A stretch of DNA of 64,000 bases from an uncultured Clostridium sp. (GCA_947644195.1 CANRZB010000011.1:1-64000); one strand, 5' to 3'; counted from the stretch's first letter, positions 48,734-59,100 are shown. A program made the numbers and translations. Notes: generated by a model from the sequence alone, not told the origin.

Positions 48734-50896
48734 CTACTGGAACGAATCAGGTTCCTTTTTCAAAAAATCCTGGTATGATCTCGTCACTTTTTCCAAAATC
48801 TTTTCCTCAGACAGATTCTTTTTCCCGCGAATAGAAAACCAGGAAATACACACTGGTTCTTTTTCCAATCCATCAAAGAATTGGTCTGCTATTTTTTTCT
48901 CATCAAACTCCTTCTCTTTTATGCTCTGTTCTTTTCCATCCAAATAACTAGATCCATACCAGACCTCCTTTTTCCCGTTCTTGCTGAGTGTCATCCCTAC
49001 CTCTGCATATGTTCTTGATGTCAACATTCCACGATCCAGCACCATGGCACCATACCAGCAATATCTAGCGCCGAAACCACCTGACGCGTAGTCACTGGCA
49101 GGATAGTAATAAGTATTTGTTTTCCGGTCGATATAGACCGTCTGCATCCGGTCCAGAAGATCAATGTCACTGATGGATGCCGTAATCTGACGCAAGCAGT
49201 TCCCATCTGCCGACACCTGATAGTAATGGTTCGAAGAAAATGCCCCGGACCCTTGTGGACCGGATGTCGTGATAATTTCCAGTCTCCCGTTATGGTCCAG
49301 ATCTGTCACGGCATAATACTGCGTCAAGTCATCCCCATACTCTTTCTGCATCCAAAGATTGGCGTAACGAGCGATGACGGCCAGCTGATCCTCCAGCGAT
49401 ATTTTCAATTCTCCGTTGGATACTGCTTTCACCTGTGATCCTGTCTGTCCTCCGTTGGATACTGCTTTCTCCCGTGATGTTGTCTGTCCTCTGCTAGATA
49501 CCGTTTTCTCCTGTGATCCTGTCGGTCCTCCGTTGGAAACTACTTTCTCCGTGGAAGGTTTCCAGGTTCCTGTTGTACCAGGTTCCATCCATAATCCGAT
49601 CATCCCAAAGAATATTTTTTCCGGATCCCTGCTGGTTACCACTTTCTGATCCCCTGTTTTCCGATCAATACATAGAAAATACTGCTCCATCTCTTCCTCT
49701 TCATCCTCTTTCTGCCAATACAGCAGGATCTTTCCCTCCAGAATTGTCAAATGATGGCCCAGATAGTCCTGGAAAAGATACGAATCTGGACTCTCCATCC
49801 TCCAACCATCCGAATAACCGGAACTTCGAACCGCCTCGGTCAACTCCTGTTCGTAGCAACATTCTCCTCCATCAAGCGCCATAGAAAAAAAACGGGGATT
49901 ATCACGATCCTTAATGAGATAGACCCTGCCCTCATCCACAAACAGACTATCATTGTAGTATGCATCATCCCACAGAATTCCATTTTCCTCAAAACATGTC
50001 CGAAATTGTTTTTCAGAAAGAAATTCCCTGCGCTGTCCGGTCTGGAAATCATATTCCCAGATACTTTGATCGTCAACAATCTGATAAAAGGCTTTATTCC
50101 CAACAGGATCCGCTACATACGCCGCCTGTGCGAAGCATCGTGCATCTATTTTGTGTAATTGTTTGTCTCCCCATTGGTAACTCCAAAATTCATATAAATC
50201 ATCTCGCAGTTTTCCAGGCGTACTACCAGTGTGGCACAAAATTTGATTCCCGGAAATTTTTGATGCAAGAAAAGTGCTGTCACTCGGAATATTGACATAT
50301 TCGTCTAATTTCGCAATTTTTTCAAGCTTTTCTCCCCGTTTCCGGTCATAGAAAAGCAGTTCCCCATCTGCAACGCATAGGATATCATCCTCATTGACAT
50401 AAACGCCAAAACTAAATTCATCGTCCTCCAGATAATTTCCTCTGATCCCATTTCCCTTATAAACAAAGAGTTTTCTGGTTTTCTCTGACAAGAGTATCTC
50501 TCTGCCCTGTTTTCGTTCTATCGGAGTAGAATATACTCCCTCTACACTCTCGTCCTCCTCCAGACAATCCGTCCAAATAATCTCCTGATTATCGACCCAT
50601 AAGAGCCCACCATCCGGCTCCCAGTCCTCTCCTACCGGAAGCGCAACCTTCTGCTGATAAATCCCATCGACCGTCCACTGCTCTAATTTCCCATCTTCCA
50701 AAGGAAGATATACCATTCTATCATTAGCATAGGGGTATCTCTCTCCCCTGAAACCGGCCAAAACAGATGCTATCGCCGGATCTGTCTGCTGTTCTACTGC
50801 TTCCCGCTGAATCCACAGAACAGCTCCTATCAGGAAAAGGCAAAATAATCCGATCCGCATAACGCTCCCTACCGTATTCCTAATTACCTCCCTCAT
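48734..50896 (-). CDS. Membrane-anchored beta-propeller-like extracellular protein, unknown
   Basis: 720 residues from ATG 50896, with AAGGAGGG upstream. One N-terminal helix (VMRIGLFCLFLIGAVLWI) anchors it. Residues 30-440 are made of repeated strands with W, Y and D pairs (MVYLPLEDGKLEQWTVDGIY, LLFYDRKRGEKLEKI), in the manner of DUF5050/propeller proteins. A linker near 445-495 repeats the unit VSNGGQTGSQEK about four times. The C-terminal domain includes the calcium-loop-like VTDLDHNGRLEI and a W/Y-rich lobe. The function is unknown; display of a sensor or binding module is an inference. Confidence 0.7.
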   Translation of the reverse strand: MREVIRNTVGSVMRIGLFCLFLIGAVLWIQREAVEQQTDPAIASVLAGFRGERYPYANDRMVYLPLEDGKLEQWTVDGIYQQKVALPVGEDWEPDGGLLWVDNQEIIWTDCLEEDESVEGVYSTPIERKQGREILLSEKTRKLFVYKGNGIRGNYLEDDEFSFGVYVNEDDILCVADGELLFYDRKRGEKLEKIAKLDEYVNIPSDSTFLASKISGNQILCHTGSTPGKLRDDLYEFWSYQWGDKQLHKIDARCFAQAAYVADPVGNKAFYQIVDDQSIWEYDFQTGQRREFLSEKQFRTCFEENGILWDDAYYNDSLFVDEGRVYLIKDRDNPRFFSMALDGGECCYEQELTEAVRSSGYSDGWRMESPDSYLFQDYLGHHLTILEGKILLYWQKEDEEEEMEQYFLCIDRKTGDQKVVTSRDPEKIFFGMIGLWMEPGTTGTWKPSTEKVVSNGGPTGSQEKTVSSRGQTTSREKAVSNGGQTGSQVKAVSNGELKISLEDQLAVIARYANLWMQKEYGDDLTQYYAVTDLDHNGRLEIITTSGPQGSGAFSSNHYYQVSADGNCLRQITASISDIDLLDRMQTVYIDRKTNTYYYPASDYASGGFGARYCWYGAMVLDRGMLTSRTYAEVGMTLSKNGKKEVWYGSSYLDGKEQSIKEKEFDEKKIADQFFDGLEKEPVCISWFSIRGKKNLSEEKILEKVTRSYQDFLKKEPDSFQ

Positions 50897-51120
50897 AAAG
50901 TCCCTCCTTAGAATATTTCTCAACAACACATAATTCGGTAAAAACCGAGACCTCTGTCCATGCTCTGTGATCCGCATGTGGTTTACTGTATAAACCTCAT
51001 TGTAAAACAGTTGGTTTAATATGTCAACTGGTAGTTTCTATTTTTAATCCCAAAGAGCTATCTATTTCACTATTCTGCTCATATACAGGCTTTTTTCTTA
51101 AGAATACTTGATTGTTACTA

Positions 51121-51441
51121 TTAAATCATCATCAACAGCTTTACTAATTCTAAAATGTATTTCTTAATCCTCTCATCCGCTTTTCGATATAATTCAATCA
51201 GCAACCGTTCTTCGTCAGAGTATTCTGCAGATGACACTCCCAAGAAATAAGTTAATGAAATGTCCAGTTCCTCCGCAATATGTTCCAAAAGTTCATTAGG
51301 AATGGTAGTTATTCCATTTTCATATCGGCTCAAGGTTTGCTGTGCCACATGAATCCTGGATGCAAATTTCATTTGTGTTAAATGAAAGGCTTCTCTAGCC
51401 GTTTTAATTCTTTTTCCAATTTCCTGATTACTTAACATCAT
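51121..51441 (-). CDS. XRE-family helix-turn-helix regulator, copy 1
   Basis: 106 residues from the ATG pair at 51441/51438, with AAGGAGGAG upstream. HTH_3 domain: NQEIGKRIKTAREAFHLTQMKFASRIHVAQQTLSRYENGITTIPNELLEHIAEELDISLTYFLG, then a short helical tail. It is nearly identical to the gene at 55631. A terminator 70 nt upstream separates it from the operon to the right. Confidence 0.92.
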   Translation of the reverse strand: MMLSNQEIGKRIKTAREAFHLTQMKFASRIHVAQQTLSRYENGITTIPNELLEHIAEELDISLTYFLGVSSAEYSDEERLLIELYRKADERIKKYILELVKLLMMI

Positions 51442-51510
51442 GGCTACTCCTCCTTTTCTATCGTGTTTTAGTAATATAATTTTTTCAAGAAACTTAGTTT
51501 TCGATGTACT

Positions 51511-51546
51511 AAAAAAGGCATTACAAACTTTTCGGTTTGTAATGCC
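51511..51546 (-). terminator. Intrinsic terminator upstream of XRE copy 1
   Basis: Minus-strand GGCATTACAAAC (51546-51535) pairs perfectly with GTTTGTAATGCC (51528-51517) around a 6-nt loop and is followed by six T residues (51516-51511). Confidence 0.85.
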
Positions 51547-51935
51547 CATTCCTGCGCACACTCTATATCTTAAACCCCTTCCTGCACCAAAAAACAGAGC
51601 AGAAAATGGCTCTTTGGTCTAAAACCATATTCCACGTATTCATACCTCCCATTCTTTCGTAGATACCGTAATTGCATAATCGTTATTCTGTTCTTTTTGC
51701 TGGCCTCGCTAAACGCACAACAGAGATAATATTTTACTATTTTCCGCTACACTACAAACTTATTGATCCGTCGTATCTATTGTTTGGATCTGCTTAGTTG
51801 CCATATTCAATAAGGCAATAACGTATGGAGACAGTTGCCTTTTACCATATCATGAAATCTCCTCAAATATTATTTAGATAATGAATTCCTTCTCCGTATA
51901 TTCTATAGAAATTCCTTCCTATTCTAATTTTTTCA
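51547..51935. other. Intergenic region downstream of the lipoprotein gene
   Basis: The left 80 bp belong to the duplicated module. Further right I see only AT-rich sequence with a 14-codon minus-strand frame (MATKQIQTIDTTDQ) that lacks a ribosome site. It may be decayed coding sequence; nothing definite. Confidence 0.35.
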
Positions 51936-52637
51936 CTATTGATCGGAGATATTCGAACTTATTTCCTCCAACCTATAAATACGGATTCCCAGCCTTTCCC
52001 CTACATCTTCCACCTGTTGATGAAATGATTCGATCTGTGAAAGAATTTCTTTTCTCTCAGCATCATCAAAATGCAAGCTTCCCTCCCCCAGTAGTATTAA
52101 AGATTCATCTAAAATTATCTTATTTATCTCCGCTCTTTGAAGTAATTCATCTTTTATTTCCAAAATTTCATTCTCTTTCTTTCGCTGCAAAGCGTTCCAT
52201 GCTGCTTGATACAAATCCGTCCGATCCTGCAAAATTCTATATGCATAAAAGGTATTCGTATAATGTTCCGCTGCAAACATATAATTATCAAACAATGAAA
52301 AATCCAAAAGGGGATACTCCTCTACTGCTTTCAAAAGTTCTTCCGTTTCCATATAATCTACAATCTCTTTTGGAATATCGTATAATTTACTTAATTCTTG
52401 ATTACTATTAGCTTCCAAATGTTCTTTCGAGTCTGAAGTGTATGGATATACGATGTGTCCTTTCGTATTAATCCATTTAGGATATAATTCTTTCAACTTT
52501 TCCAAGCTATACTCCGTTGATGGAGTTGTTCCATTTCCCGCTGCTGGCGTTATTTCTCCTGATTCTACATGATGACTGCAACCGAGCAAAATACCCGCCA
52601 AAAATAACACAATGCAAATTCTTATATTTTTTTTCAT
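51936..52637 (-). CDS. Putative lipoprotein, unknown, shares a domain with the upstream peptidase-like protein
   Basis: 233 residues, lipobox LLGC with Cys20. After a Ser/Thr/Gly linker comes a helical domain. The segment DYMETEELLKAVEEYPLL (95-111) parallels LVKMSTNELFDAVLNYPLL in the neighbouring secreted protein, and the flanking helices also align loosely. The shared module may be a binding or docking domain. AAGGCGGTG precedes the ATG. It is 24 bp downstream of the peptidase-like gene and so probably co-transcribed. Confidence 0.7.
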   Translation of the reverse strand: MKKNIRICIVLFLAGILLGCSHHVESGEITPAAGNGTTPSTEYSLEKLKELYPKWINTKGHIVYPYTSDSKEHLEANSNQELSKLYDIPKEIVDYMETEELLKAVEEYPLLDFSLFDNYMFAAEHYTNTFYAYRILQDRTDLYQAAWNALQRKKENEILEIKDELLQRAEINKIILDESLILLGEGSLHFDDAERKEILSQIESFHQQVEDVGERLGIRIYRLEEISSNISDQ

Positions 52638-52661
52638 TTAAGAACACCGCCTTGTTGAAAT

Positions 52662-53921
52662 TTATTTGTTTCTTTTATAATATGTAATGCCACCATCATA
52701 GGGACAATAACTGGCTGTACATCTCCATATACAACCACCACCCCATTTTGACGTAATAATAGGGTCCTGTTTCGAATAATCCATCACAATACCTGAATGT
52801 TTAAAATTACCCCATACCGCTTTTTGTCCAACTCTTGTTGGGCGACCCGTTGTAATAGCTTTATAACTTTTATCAGATTTATAAATAGCTGCTTGTCTAT
52901 AATCCATATAGATATCTTGTCGCCCTGTCCATGCATATGCATGGCAATTATTATGTGAGTATCCGTTCCCTACTAACGTTGCATTTGGATATGTTTTCTT
53001 CTGTTGTAGTGTAAAATTATCTGAATTCTTTTTATTTATACTATGAGACAAACATTTTACTCTTGTTTGATTTGGCGTTTTAACGTATACTGTCGTTATT
53101 TTATCTGTCGACTTATTTTGAATTGCATAGGTATTGTTGATTTTATTTAGTCTTACCGATGAAGTTTTATTTATAATAGTTTTCCAATCACTGAAATTAT
53201 TTTCTTCCATAACTTCATTAACAAATTCACTGTCAAAATAATTAAAAATATCCGAATTTTCTTTTTGTAGCGCTTTTTCTATAGCCTCCTCTACTATCTG
53301 ATTTTTTTCATCACTAGTATATTGTGCTAAATCACAATAATTTACCAACATAGATTCTAATATTGAAACAGTATTAATATCAACAAAATCAAGTGTTATG
53401 TTACTTTTATATAATTTATTACAGCTCATCTCGTTTTCCAAACAAAAATATGGTTTATTATAATCATTTCTACTTTTTCTAGGTATTTCTACTTTTTTGT
53501 ATCGACTTAATAAAATCTTTTCAAAGTCTTCCCGCTGTAATAGTTCCGACATACCATTAAACTGTTTCTTAACATTTTCAATCCCCTCTTTTATAGTATC
53601 GTACAAAAACACATTAACCAACAAAGGATAATTTAATACTGCATCAAATAATTCATTTGTAGACATCTTAACTAATCGGCTTTGATCTATTTGACAAACA
53701 TCTAACATTTCATCAAATCTTTTTATTTCTTTCCATGAATCATCATCTGGAGTTAAAGGATAAATTTCAAACCATTTATTGTCCTTGTCTTTCTCGTACA
53801 ATTCCTGTTTATCTCCTATATAATTATTCGTAACTGTTGAAGCATTTACATCGTTTGTTGAGCGTAACACTGTAATTGTAATAACGCATATCGCAACTGC
53901 CAGTATGACTTTTTTCTTCAT
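52662..53921 (-). CDS. Secreted protein with C-terminal NlpC/P60-like cysteine peptidase domain
   Basis: 419 residues. Signal peptide ILAVAICVITITVL. The N-terminal helical domain (about 60-145) contains the shared MSTNELFDAVLNYPLL motif. The C-terminal 110 residues read as a papain-like NlpC/P60 or amidase domain: C326 (SHNNCHAYAWTG), H375 (GNFKHSGIVMDY) and a polar third position near SKWGGG. Four more cysteines (CIWRCTASYC) lie at the end. It may cut peptidoglycan or act as an exported toxin. AGGAAGGAA precedes the ATG. A deletion-ridden copy of part of this gene lies at 63031-63216. Confidence 0.7.
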   Translation of the reverse strand: MKKKVILAVAICVITITVLRSTNDVNASTVTNNYIGDKQELYEKDKDNKWFEIYPLTPDDDSWKEIKRFDEMLDVCQIDQSRLVKMSTNELFDAVLNYPLLVNVFLYDTIKEGIENVKKQFNGMSELLQREDFEKILLSRYKKVEIPRKSRNDYNKPYFCLENEMSCNKLYKSNITLDFVDINTVSILESMLVNYCDLAQYTSDEKNQIVEEAIEKALQKENSDIFNYFDSEFVNEVMEENNFSDWKTIINKTSSVRLNKINNTYAIQNKSTDKITTVYVKTPNQTRVKCLSHSINKKNSDNFTLQQKKTYPNATLVGNGYSHNNCHAYAWTGRQDIYMDYRQAAIYKSDKSYKAITTGRPTRVGQKAVWGNFKHSGIVMDYSKQDPIITSKWGGGCIWRCTASYCPYDGGITYYKRNK

Positions 53922-54065
53922 AAGAGATTCCTTCCTAGTTTATTTAAAACAGCATCCTACAATATTACTTTATATCTACGATTATCTTATACGCAGATTA
54001 TACAGTCATTAAATATCTATGTCAATCATTATTTAGATTTCCTATATATTTACAAATTTAACTGT

Positions 54066-54079
54066 TTATGTTAACATAA
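54066..54079. promoter_or_regulatory. Candidate PadR operator
   Basis: TTATGTTAACATAA is a perfect 14-bp palindrome with the ATGT/ACAT half-sites usual for PadR regulators, located 28 bp upstream of the padR-like ATG at 54108, in the divergent region with the secreted peptidase-like gene. Autoregulation and perhaps control of the divergent gene are inferred. Confidence 0.6.
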
Positions 54080-54107
54080 TATTCAATGAATTATGAGAGG
54101 AATGTAT

Positions 54108-54479
54108 ATGAATGATAAAAGTAATTTCAGAAGAGGATCCGTTGAATTATTAATATTACATTTACTAAAGCAAAAAGACTGTTATGGTTATGAACTTTCA
54201 CAAATCATGAAACAGCAGACGGATGGAGTAATGAATATTCCTGTAGGATCTTTGTATCCGGCTTTATATAAACTGATTGATAACGGTTACATCTCAGATT
54301 ATAAAAAGCAGGTTGGTAGGCGGATGGTCCGAGTCTACTATCATTTAGAAGATGCCGGGCAGGAACGCCTAGACATATTGTTGAAGGATTATAATCAAAC
54401 CAAACAAGCAATCCAATGTATATTAAATTATAGGGGAAAGGAGAGTACGGATGGATCCGAAAAAACAAAAGATAGCTGA
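54108..54479 (+). CDS. PadR-family transcriptional regulator
   Basis: 123 residues from ATG 54108 (MNDKSNFRRGS), with GAGAGG upstream. The winged helix has LLILHLLKQKDCYGYELSQIMKQQTDGVMNIPVGSLYPALYKLIDNGYIS and the wing RRMVRVYYHLEDAGQERL, which is diagnostic. The C-terminal helix gives dimerisation. It overlaps the next gene by 29 bp. Confidence 0.95.
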   Translation: MNDKSNFRRGSVELLILHLLKQKDCYGYELSQIMKQQTDGVMNIPVGSLYPALYKLIDNGYISDYKKQVGRRMVRVYYHLEDAGQERLDILLKDYNQTKQAIQCILNYRGKESTDGSEKTKDS

Positions 54480-54849
54480 TAAATATGTTCAGGAAATTAG
54501 ACATTTATTTCCTGTCATCCGACAATCAGAAAAAAGATTTTTAGCAGATATCCGTCACACTATTGATGAGCATTGCCAGGACAAAGATGATATTACTTTT
54601 GATACTCTGGTTCAAGTCTTTGGAGACCCCAAAGACTTGGTAGCAAATTATATAACGGAAAAAGATGCTGTAGTACTTCAGAAAGAAATCCGTATTTCCA
54701 AACACATTAAATATACTATTTGTATGATACTAAGCATTATTATTTTACTGGCAGGATTTAAATGCCATGCTATTTATTCTGATTACCAAAATGCTCAAAA
54801 AGCTCAAGTTAACCGCGAAACCATTATCATTGAGGAGGGAACAAAATGA
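54451..54849 (+). CDS. HAAS-domain membrane protein, PadR partner
   Basis: 132 residues. The N-terminal helical domain (IADKYVQEIRHLFPVIRQSEKRFLADIRHTIDEH...VQVFGDPKDLVANYI) is of the HAAS/DUF1700 kind that regularly follows PadR genes. One transmembrane helix (TICMILSIIILLAGF) and a short outside tail follow. GGAAAGGAGAG precedes the ATG. It overlaps the genes on both sides and likely has a regulatory or sensor role with PadR. Confidence 0.85.
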   Translation: MDPKKQKIADKYVQEIRHLFPVIRQSEKRFLADIRHTIDEHCQDKDDITFDTLVQVFGDPKDLVANYITEKDAVVLQKEIRISKHIKYTICMILSIIILLAGFKCHAIYSDYQNAQKAQVNRETIIIEEGTK

Positions 54850-55325
54850 AAATTATTAAAAAACTGATTACTGCTACTTTACTGCTGTCACTAATTTTAC
54901 TTCCACAACTTCAGACTAAGGCCAGTACCATTAAGGACACTGGCGACGAATCCATACATTGCATCACTGTAATTGAAGAAATTCCGTCTTCTACAAATCC
55001 TGGAATTTCTTTGTATTCAACAGGTTCAACAACAAAAACGGGTTCTAAAACAGTCTATTATAAAAACGCTGACAATGAAACATTATGGTACGTTAGAGTA
55101 ACAGCTACTTTTTCTTATAACGGAACTACCTCAACTTGTAAATCTGCTTATGTGACTGCCAATTCCAAAAGCTCATATTGGAAAGTATCAAACAAAAGAA
55201 GCAGTTATATAGACAACCAAGGAACAGCTTCCGCAACCGGAAAAAAATATCTATTCGGCGTTGTAACAAGCACAATAAACAGATCCATTACTTTATCGTG
55301 TTCAAGATATGGTGCTCTATCATAA
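54846..55325 (+). CDS. Secreted small beta-rich protein (DUF6147-like)
   Basis: 159 residues. Signal peptide LITATLLLSLILLPQLQTKA. The mature part is rich in Ser, Thr, Tyr and Lys with short strands (LWYVRVTATFSYNGTTSTCKSAYVTANSKSSYWKVSNK), resembling the DUF6147 proteins of Lachnospiraceae and some lytic or bacteriocin-like peptides. GAGGGAAC precedes the ATG, which overlaps the HAAS stop by 4 bp. It is the probable output of the PadR operon. Confidence 0.75.
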   Translation: MKIIKKLITATLLLSLILLPQLQTKASTIKDTGDESIHCITVIEEIPSSTNPGISLYSTGSTTKTGSKTVYYKNADNETLWYVRVTATFSYNGTTSTCKSAYVTANSKSSYWKVSNKRSSYIDNQGTASATGKKYLFGVVTSTINRSITLSCSRYGALS

Positions 55326-55390
55326 TAAAGATAAATGAACTTTCTGAATAAACTACTTAATATGCATATATGTCTTCCCAAGAGTTAAAA

Positions 55391-55420
55391 ACAAAAGTGC
55401 TAAATTTTTAGCACTTTTGT
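55391..55420 (+). terminator. Terminator of the PadR operon
   Basis: ACAAAAGTGCTAAA (55391-55404) and TTTAGCACTTTTGT (55407-55420) form a near-continuous palindrome with a T-rich right arm; it would work in both directions. Confidence 0.8.
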
Positions 55421-55630
55421 TTACACTCTGATACTCCTAATGAGGAAGTATTTTTTATAAAATGATCTTCCTTTACAAAAAAGAGTTTTTCTTTTCCACA
55501 ACTTAGTAAAAATGCAGGTCAACCTTGCTACAAATGTGAGACCAGTATTTATTTTTAATCCCAAAGAGCCATTTGTTTCATGATTCCGCTCATATGCAGG
55601 CTTTTTCTTAAGAATATTGGTTTATTACCA

Positions 55631-55951
55631 CTAAACCGTCATCAGCAGCTTAACCAATTCAAAAATGTATCTCTTAATTCTCTCATCCGCTTTCCGATAT
55701 AATTCAATCAGCAAACGTTCTTCGTCAGTGTATTCTGCAGATGACACCCCCAGGAAATAAGTTAATGAAATATCCAGTTCCTCCGCAATGTGTTCCAAAA
55801 GTTCATTAGGGATGGTAGTTATCCCATTTTCATATCGGCTCAAGGTTTGCTGTGCCACATGAATTCTGGCTGCAAACTTCATTTGTGTTAAATGGTAGGC
55901 CTCTCTGGCCGTTTTAATTCTTTTCCCAATTTCCTGATTACTTAACATCAT
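55631..55951 (-). CDS. XRE-family helix-turn-helix regulator, copy 2
   Basis: 106 residues, same architecture as copy 1 with about eight substitutions (for example AREAYHLTQMKFAARIH, ADERIKRYIFELVKLLMTV). CGGAGGTGCGGCC precedes the ATG. It is located just downstream of the RTX gene, as copy 1 is downstream of the lipoprotein gene. Both copies look intact and could compete for the same operators. Confidence 0.92.
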   Translation of the reverse strand: MMLSNQEIGKRIKTAREAYHLTQMKFAARIHVAQQTLSRYENGITTIPNELLEHIAEELDISLTYFLGVSSAEYTDEERLLIELYRKADERIKRYIFELVKLLMTV

Positions 55952-56020
55952 GGCCGCACCTCCGTTTCTATCGTGTTTTAGTATTATAATTTTTTCAAGA
56001 AACTTAGTTTATGAGGTACT

Positions 56021-56056
56021 AAAAAAGGCATTACAAACTTTTCGGTTCGTAATGCC
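56021..56056 (-). terminator. Intrinsic terminator downstream of the RTX gene, upstream of XRE copy 2
   Basis: Minus-strand GGCATTACGAACC...GTTTGTAATGCC hairpin with one imperfect pair, followed by TTTTTT (56026-56021). It is 115 nt after the RTX stop at 56171. Confidence 0.8.
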
Positions 56057-56170
56057 TTTTCAGCACACTCTCTATATCCTAAACTCTTTCCTGCATCAAA
56101 TAACGAAGCAGAAAATGGCTCTTTGGTTTAAAAATAACTAGAAACCATGGATGAATAAAAACATTCTTAT

Positions 56171-59100
56171 TTAATTATCACATTCTGCTGCATAAACCTG
56201 CCTAATTGGATTATTCTCATCATCAAAAGCAAACTGCAATCCATTGGCAAATTGTAAATGATATTTCCGGTTATTTTCCGATGTAAAATAACCACTAATC
56301 ACCAGTTTATCAGCAGCATCTTGAAAGGTAATCGTAAGATCATTCCAATTGGTACGATAAGCGGTAAGCTGATCTGCCTGCAATCCATTGCCAAAGGAAA
56401 TAGTATTCACTCCCTCTGAATCAATGATAGTATCCGTTCCATATCCCTTGCCAAAGAGATAGGTATCTTTTCCTGCCCCACCATACAGATAATCATTTCC
56501 TTTGCCGCCGTCCAGAATATCATTTCCAGAGTTCCCATGAAGCCGATCTGCACCATTACCACCGTAAAGACTGTCTGCACCGTTACCGCCGTTAAGGTTA
56601 TCATCTCCTGACTCGCCATAGATGGTAACTCCCCTGTCATCCATTGCCACAATATACGCGCTATCATTTGTGCCGTAAATGGTTCTCAGAGGACTGTCTG
56701 AGGCCGTTGCATGAACTTTTGATCCTCCGTAAAATGTCAGATAATAATTTCTGTCTGCCTCTGAATTAAAAAACCCTTCTATTACCAGTTTGTCATCAGA
56801 ACCTTCAAAAGTTATTGTCAGATTGTTCCAATTGGTACGGTAAGCTTTCATCTGCCTCTGGGTATATCCATTAATCTCTATCGTATTAACGCCTTTTCCA
56901 TCGCTAATGGTGTCTGTACCGTAACCTGGCTTAAAAATATAGGTGTCATTCCCTTCGCCACCATACAGATAGTCATTGCCCTCACCACCATCCAGAACAT
57001 CATTTCCACCATTTCCGGTAATTCTGTCATTTCCTTTTCCGCCGTACAGGAAATCATCTTCTTCACTTCCCACCAGTTGGTCGTCACCATCCTGTCCCAT
57101 CTTGGTAATGCCATCAGCATAAATGGAAGCCATATATTCACTGCCGTCTGTCCCATAAATGGTCCTCAAAGGGCTATCTTTGTCTGTTGCGTTTACAATA
57201 GTACCATCCGCAAAAATCAAATGAAAACTTCTTGCATTTTCGCTGATACAATAATTCTTGATATTCAATGTATCATCCATTCCATCAAAAGTAATCAGCA
57301 GATCATTCCAATTAGACCGATACGCTTTGATCGCATCTGCCTCTATGCCGTCTCCAAACAAAATCGTGTTTTTGCCGTTACTGTCCATGATGGAATCTTT
57401 CCCGTATCCCGGGCAGAAAATATAACTGTCGTCTCCATTTCCACCATCTACAAAATCATCTCCTGCTCCAGCATCCATAGAATCATCTCCGTCTCCGGCA
57501 TTGATATAATCATTGCCTGTACCACCGAAAACGAAATCATTCCCATCAGAGGTCAGAAGCTGGTCATTTCCGCTATCACCAAATACATATTCCATGCAGT
57601 CTGTACCAATCATGCGGTCACTGCCTTTCCCTCCTGCCAGGATCTCCTTGCTCTCATTGACATAATAATCACCATTTTCCGAACCGGAGAAAGACTTGCT
57701 GTCCCCATCGGTTACATATTCCATTAGTAAAACCTTCTCATCACCAATCTGTAGAAAATAATTTTCCTGCTTTTTCAGATAACCGCTGATCATCAGCTTG
57801 TCCTCGGAATCTTTCACTCGAATAACAACATCTTCTCCCACAGAATAGATCGTAATATCAGATAGAGAAAGATCTTTGGTCAACTGAATTGTCGACTCCC
57901 CCATCGTATCATGAATAATGTCTGATCCATAATTTTTGCCAAACAGGTAAGTATCATTTCCCTCTCCGCCGTAGAGCAAATCATTCCCTGCTCCTCCGTC
58001 CAGAAAATCATCTCCTGCTCCGCCAAATATTTGATCATCGCCTTTTCCGGCACGGATATCGTCATCACCCTGGTTACCATAAATCACATCATTTCCCTCG
58101 CTGCCAGTAATGCTATCATCCCCTCGAAAGCCATACAGATAAGAATCATCTACAACTGCTTTGAGGACATCATCCCCATCTTCACCATAAATCAAATGGA
58201 ATGGACTATTTTCAGCAGCAACAGGCATGGAAGCATCCTCAAACTTCAAAAAATAACGGCGGTATTCCTCCCCCTTACAAAAGTCACTCAGGATAAGGGT
58301 GTCCTTTGTTCCCTTAATGCGGACAGTGGCATTTTGCACATCCGTGCCATTTACCCGGACATCCTTTACGCTAAGTCCCTTAAAATACAAAGTATTCTGT
58401 CCTTCTAAGTCTATGACGGTGTCATTGCCGTATCCTTTTCCAAAAATATAGGTATCGTCTCCCTTCCCACCTTTCAGGATATCATTTCCTGCTCCACCGT
58501 CCAATGTATCATTTCCTTCTTTGCCGCTCAAATCGTCATTGCCCGCACCGCCTGATATCGTATCATCCCCAGGACCGCCGTCTATGCAATCATTTCCACC
58601 TGCTCCGGATAAGGTATCATTTCCCTTCAGACCAAAGATATAATCATGGTAATTGGTCCCACCATAGGAATCTCTTTGATTCGTTCCCAGATAAGTAATG
58701 CCAGAGCCGGCACGTGCAATGATATCTGCATACTGTGCTGAAACAGCGGAATATTTCTTACCAAAATCTCCATAATAATTTGTGCCATTTGCCTGGTCGA
58801 AAGATTTCAGATATACCCCAAGGTCGTAAAGAAGGGTGTCAACGTCATCCCTGTCATCTATCTTAGTGTCAATGACATCATACAAAAAGGATAACTCTAA
58901 TTTCTTATTACCGTTCTCATCTTCATACGCATATACACCTTTCAGATAACCTCCCAAGGCAGCGTAGATATTCATCATGTTATAATACTGGTTCTCAATA
59001 TCCATATATATTTCTTTTAATATTGCCGCTGCATTGACATTTGGGCTAGTTCCATCCACACCTGCAAACTCGCGCCCCATAAACCGCTCAATTACCCTCA

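Larger units (their letters stand above)
51039..51625. repeat. Duplicated XRE module, copy 1
   Basis: About 590 bp including the XRE gene at 51121-51441, its upstream terminator and a common downstream tail (from TATTTTTAATCCCAAAGAGC to GAAAATGGCTCTTTGG) match 55550-56135 with scattered substitutions. The same direction and same boundaries indicate one duplication event. Confidence 0.8.
55550..56135. repeat. Duplicated XRE module, copy 2
   Basis: Partner of 51039-51625 (see there). Includes the second XRE gene and the second terminator (56021-56056), which has one mismatch in the stem and T runs on both sides. Confidence 0.8.

Noticed and set aside
51547..51935. Possible decayed transposon-type gene
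   Set aside because: Only a 14-codon frame without a ribosome site; no transposase motif or terminal repeats.
57077..57727. 216-codon plus-strand frame inside the RTX gene
   Set aside because: Antisense to calcium repeats; repetitive Ile/His composition reflects GGxGxD codons.
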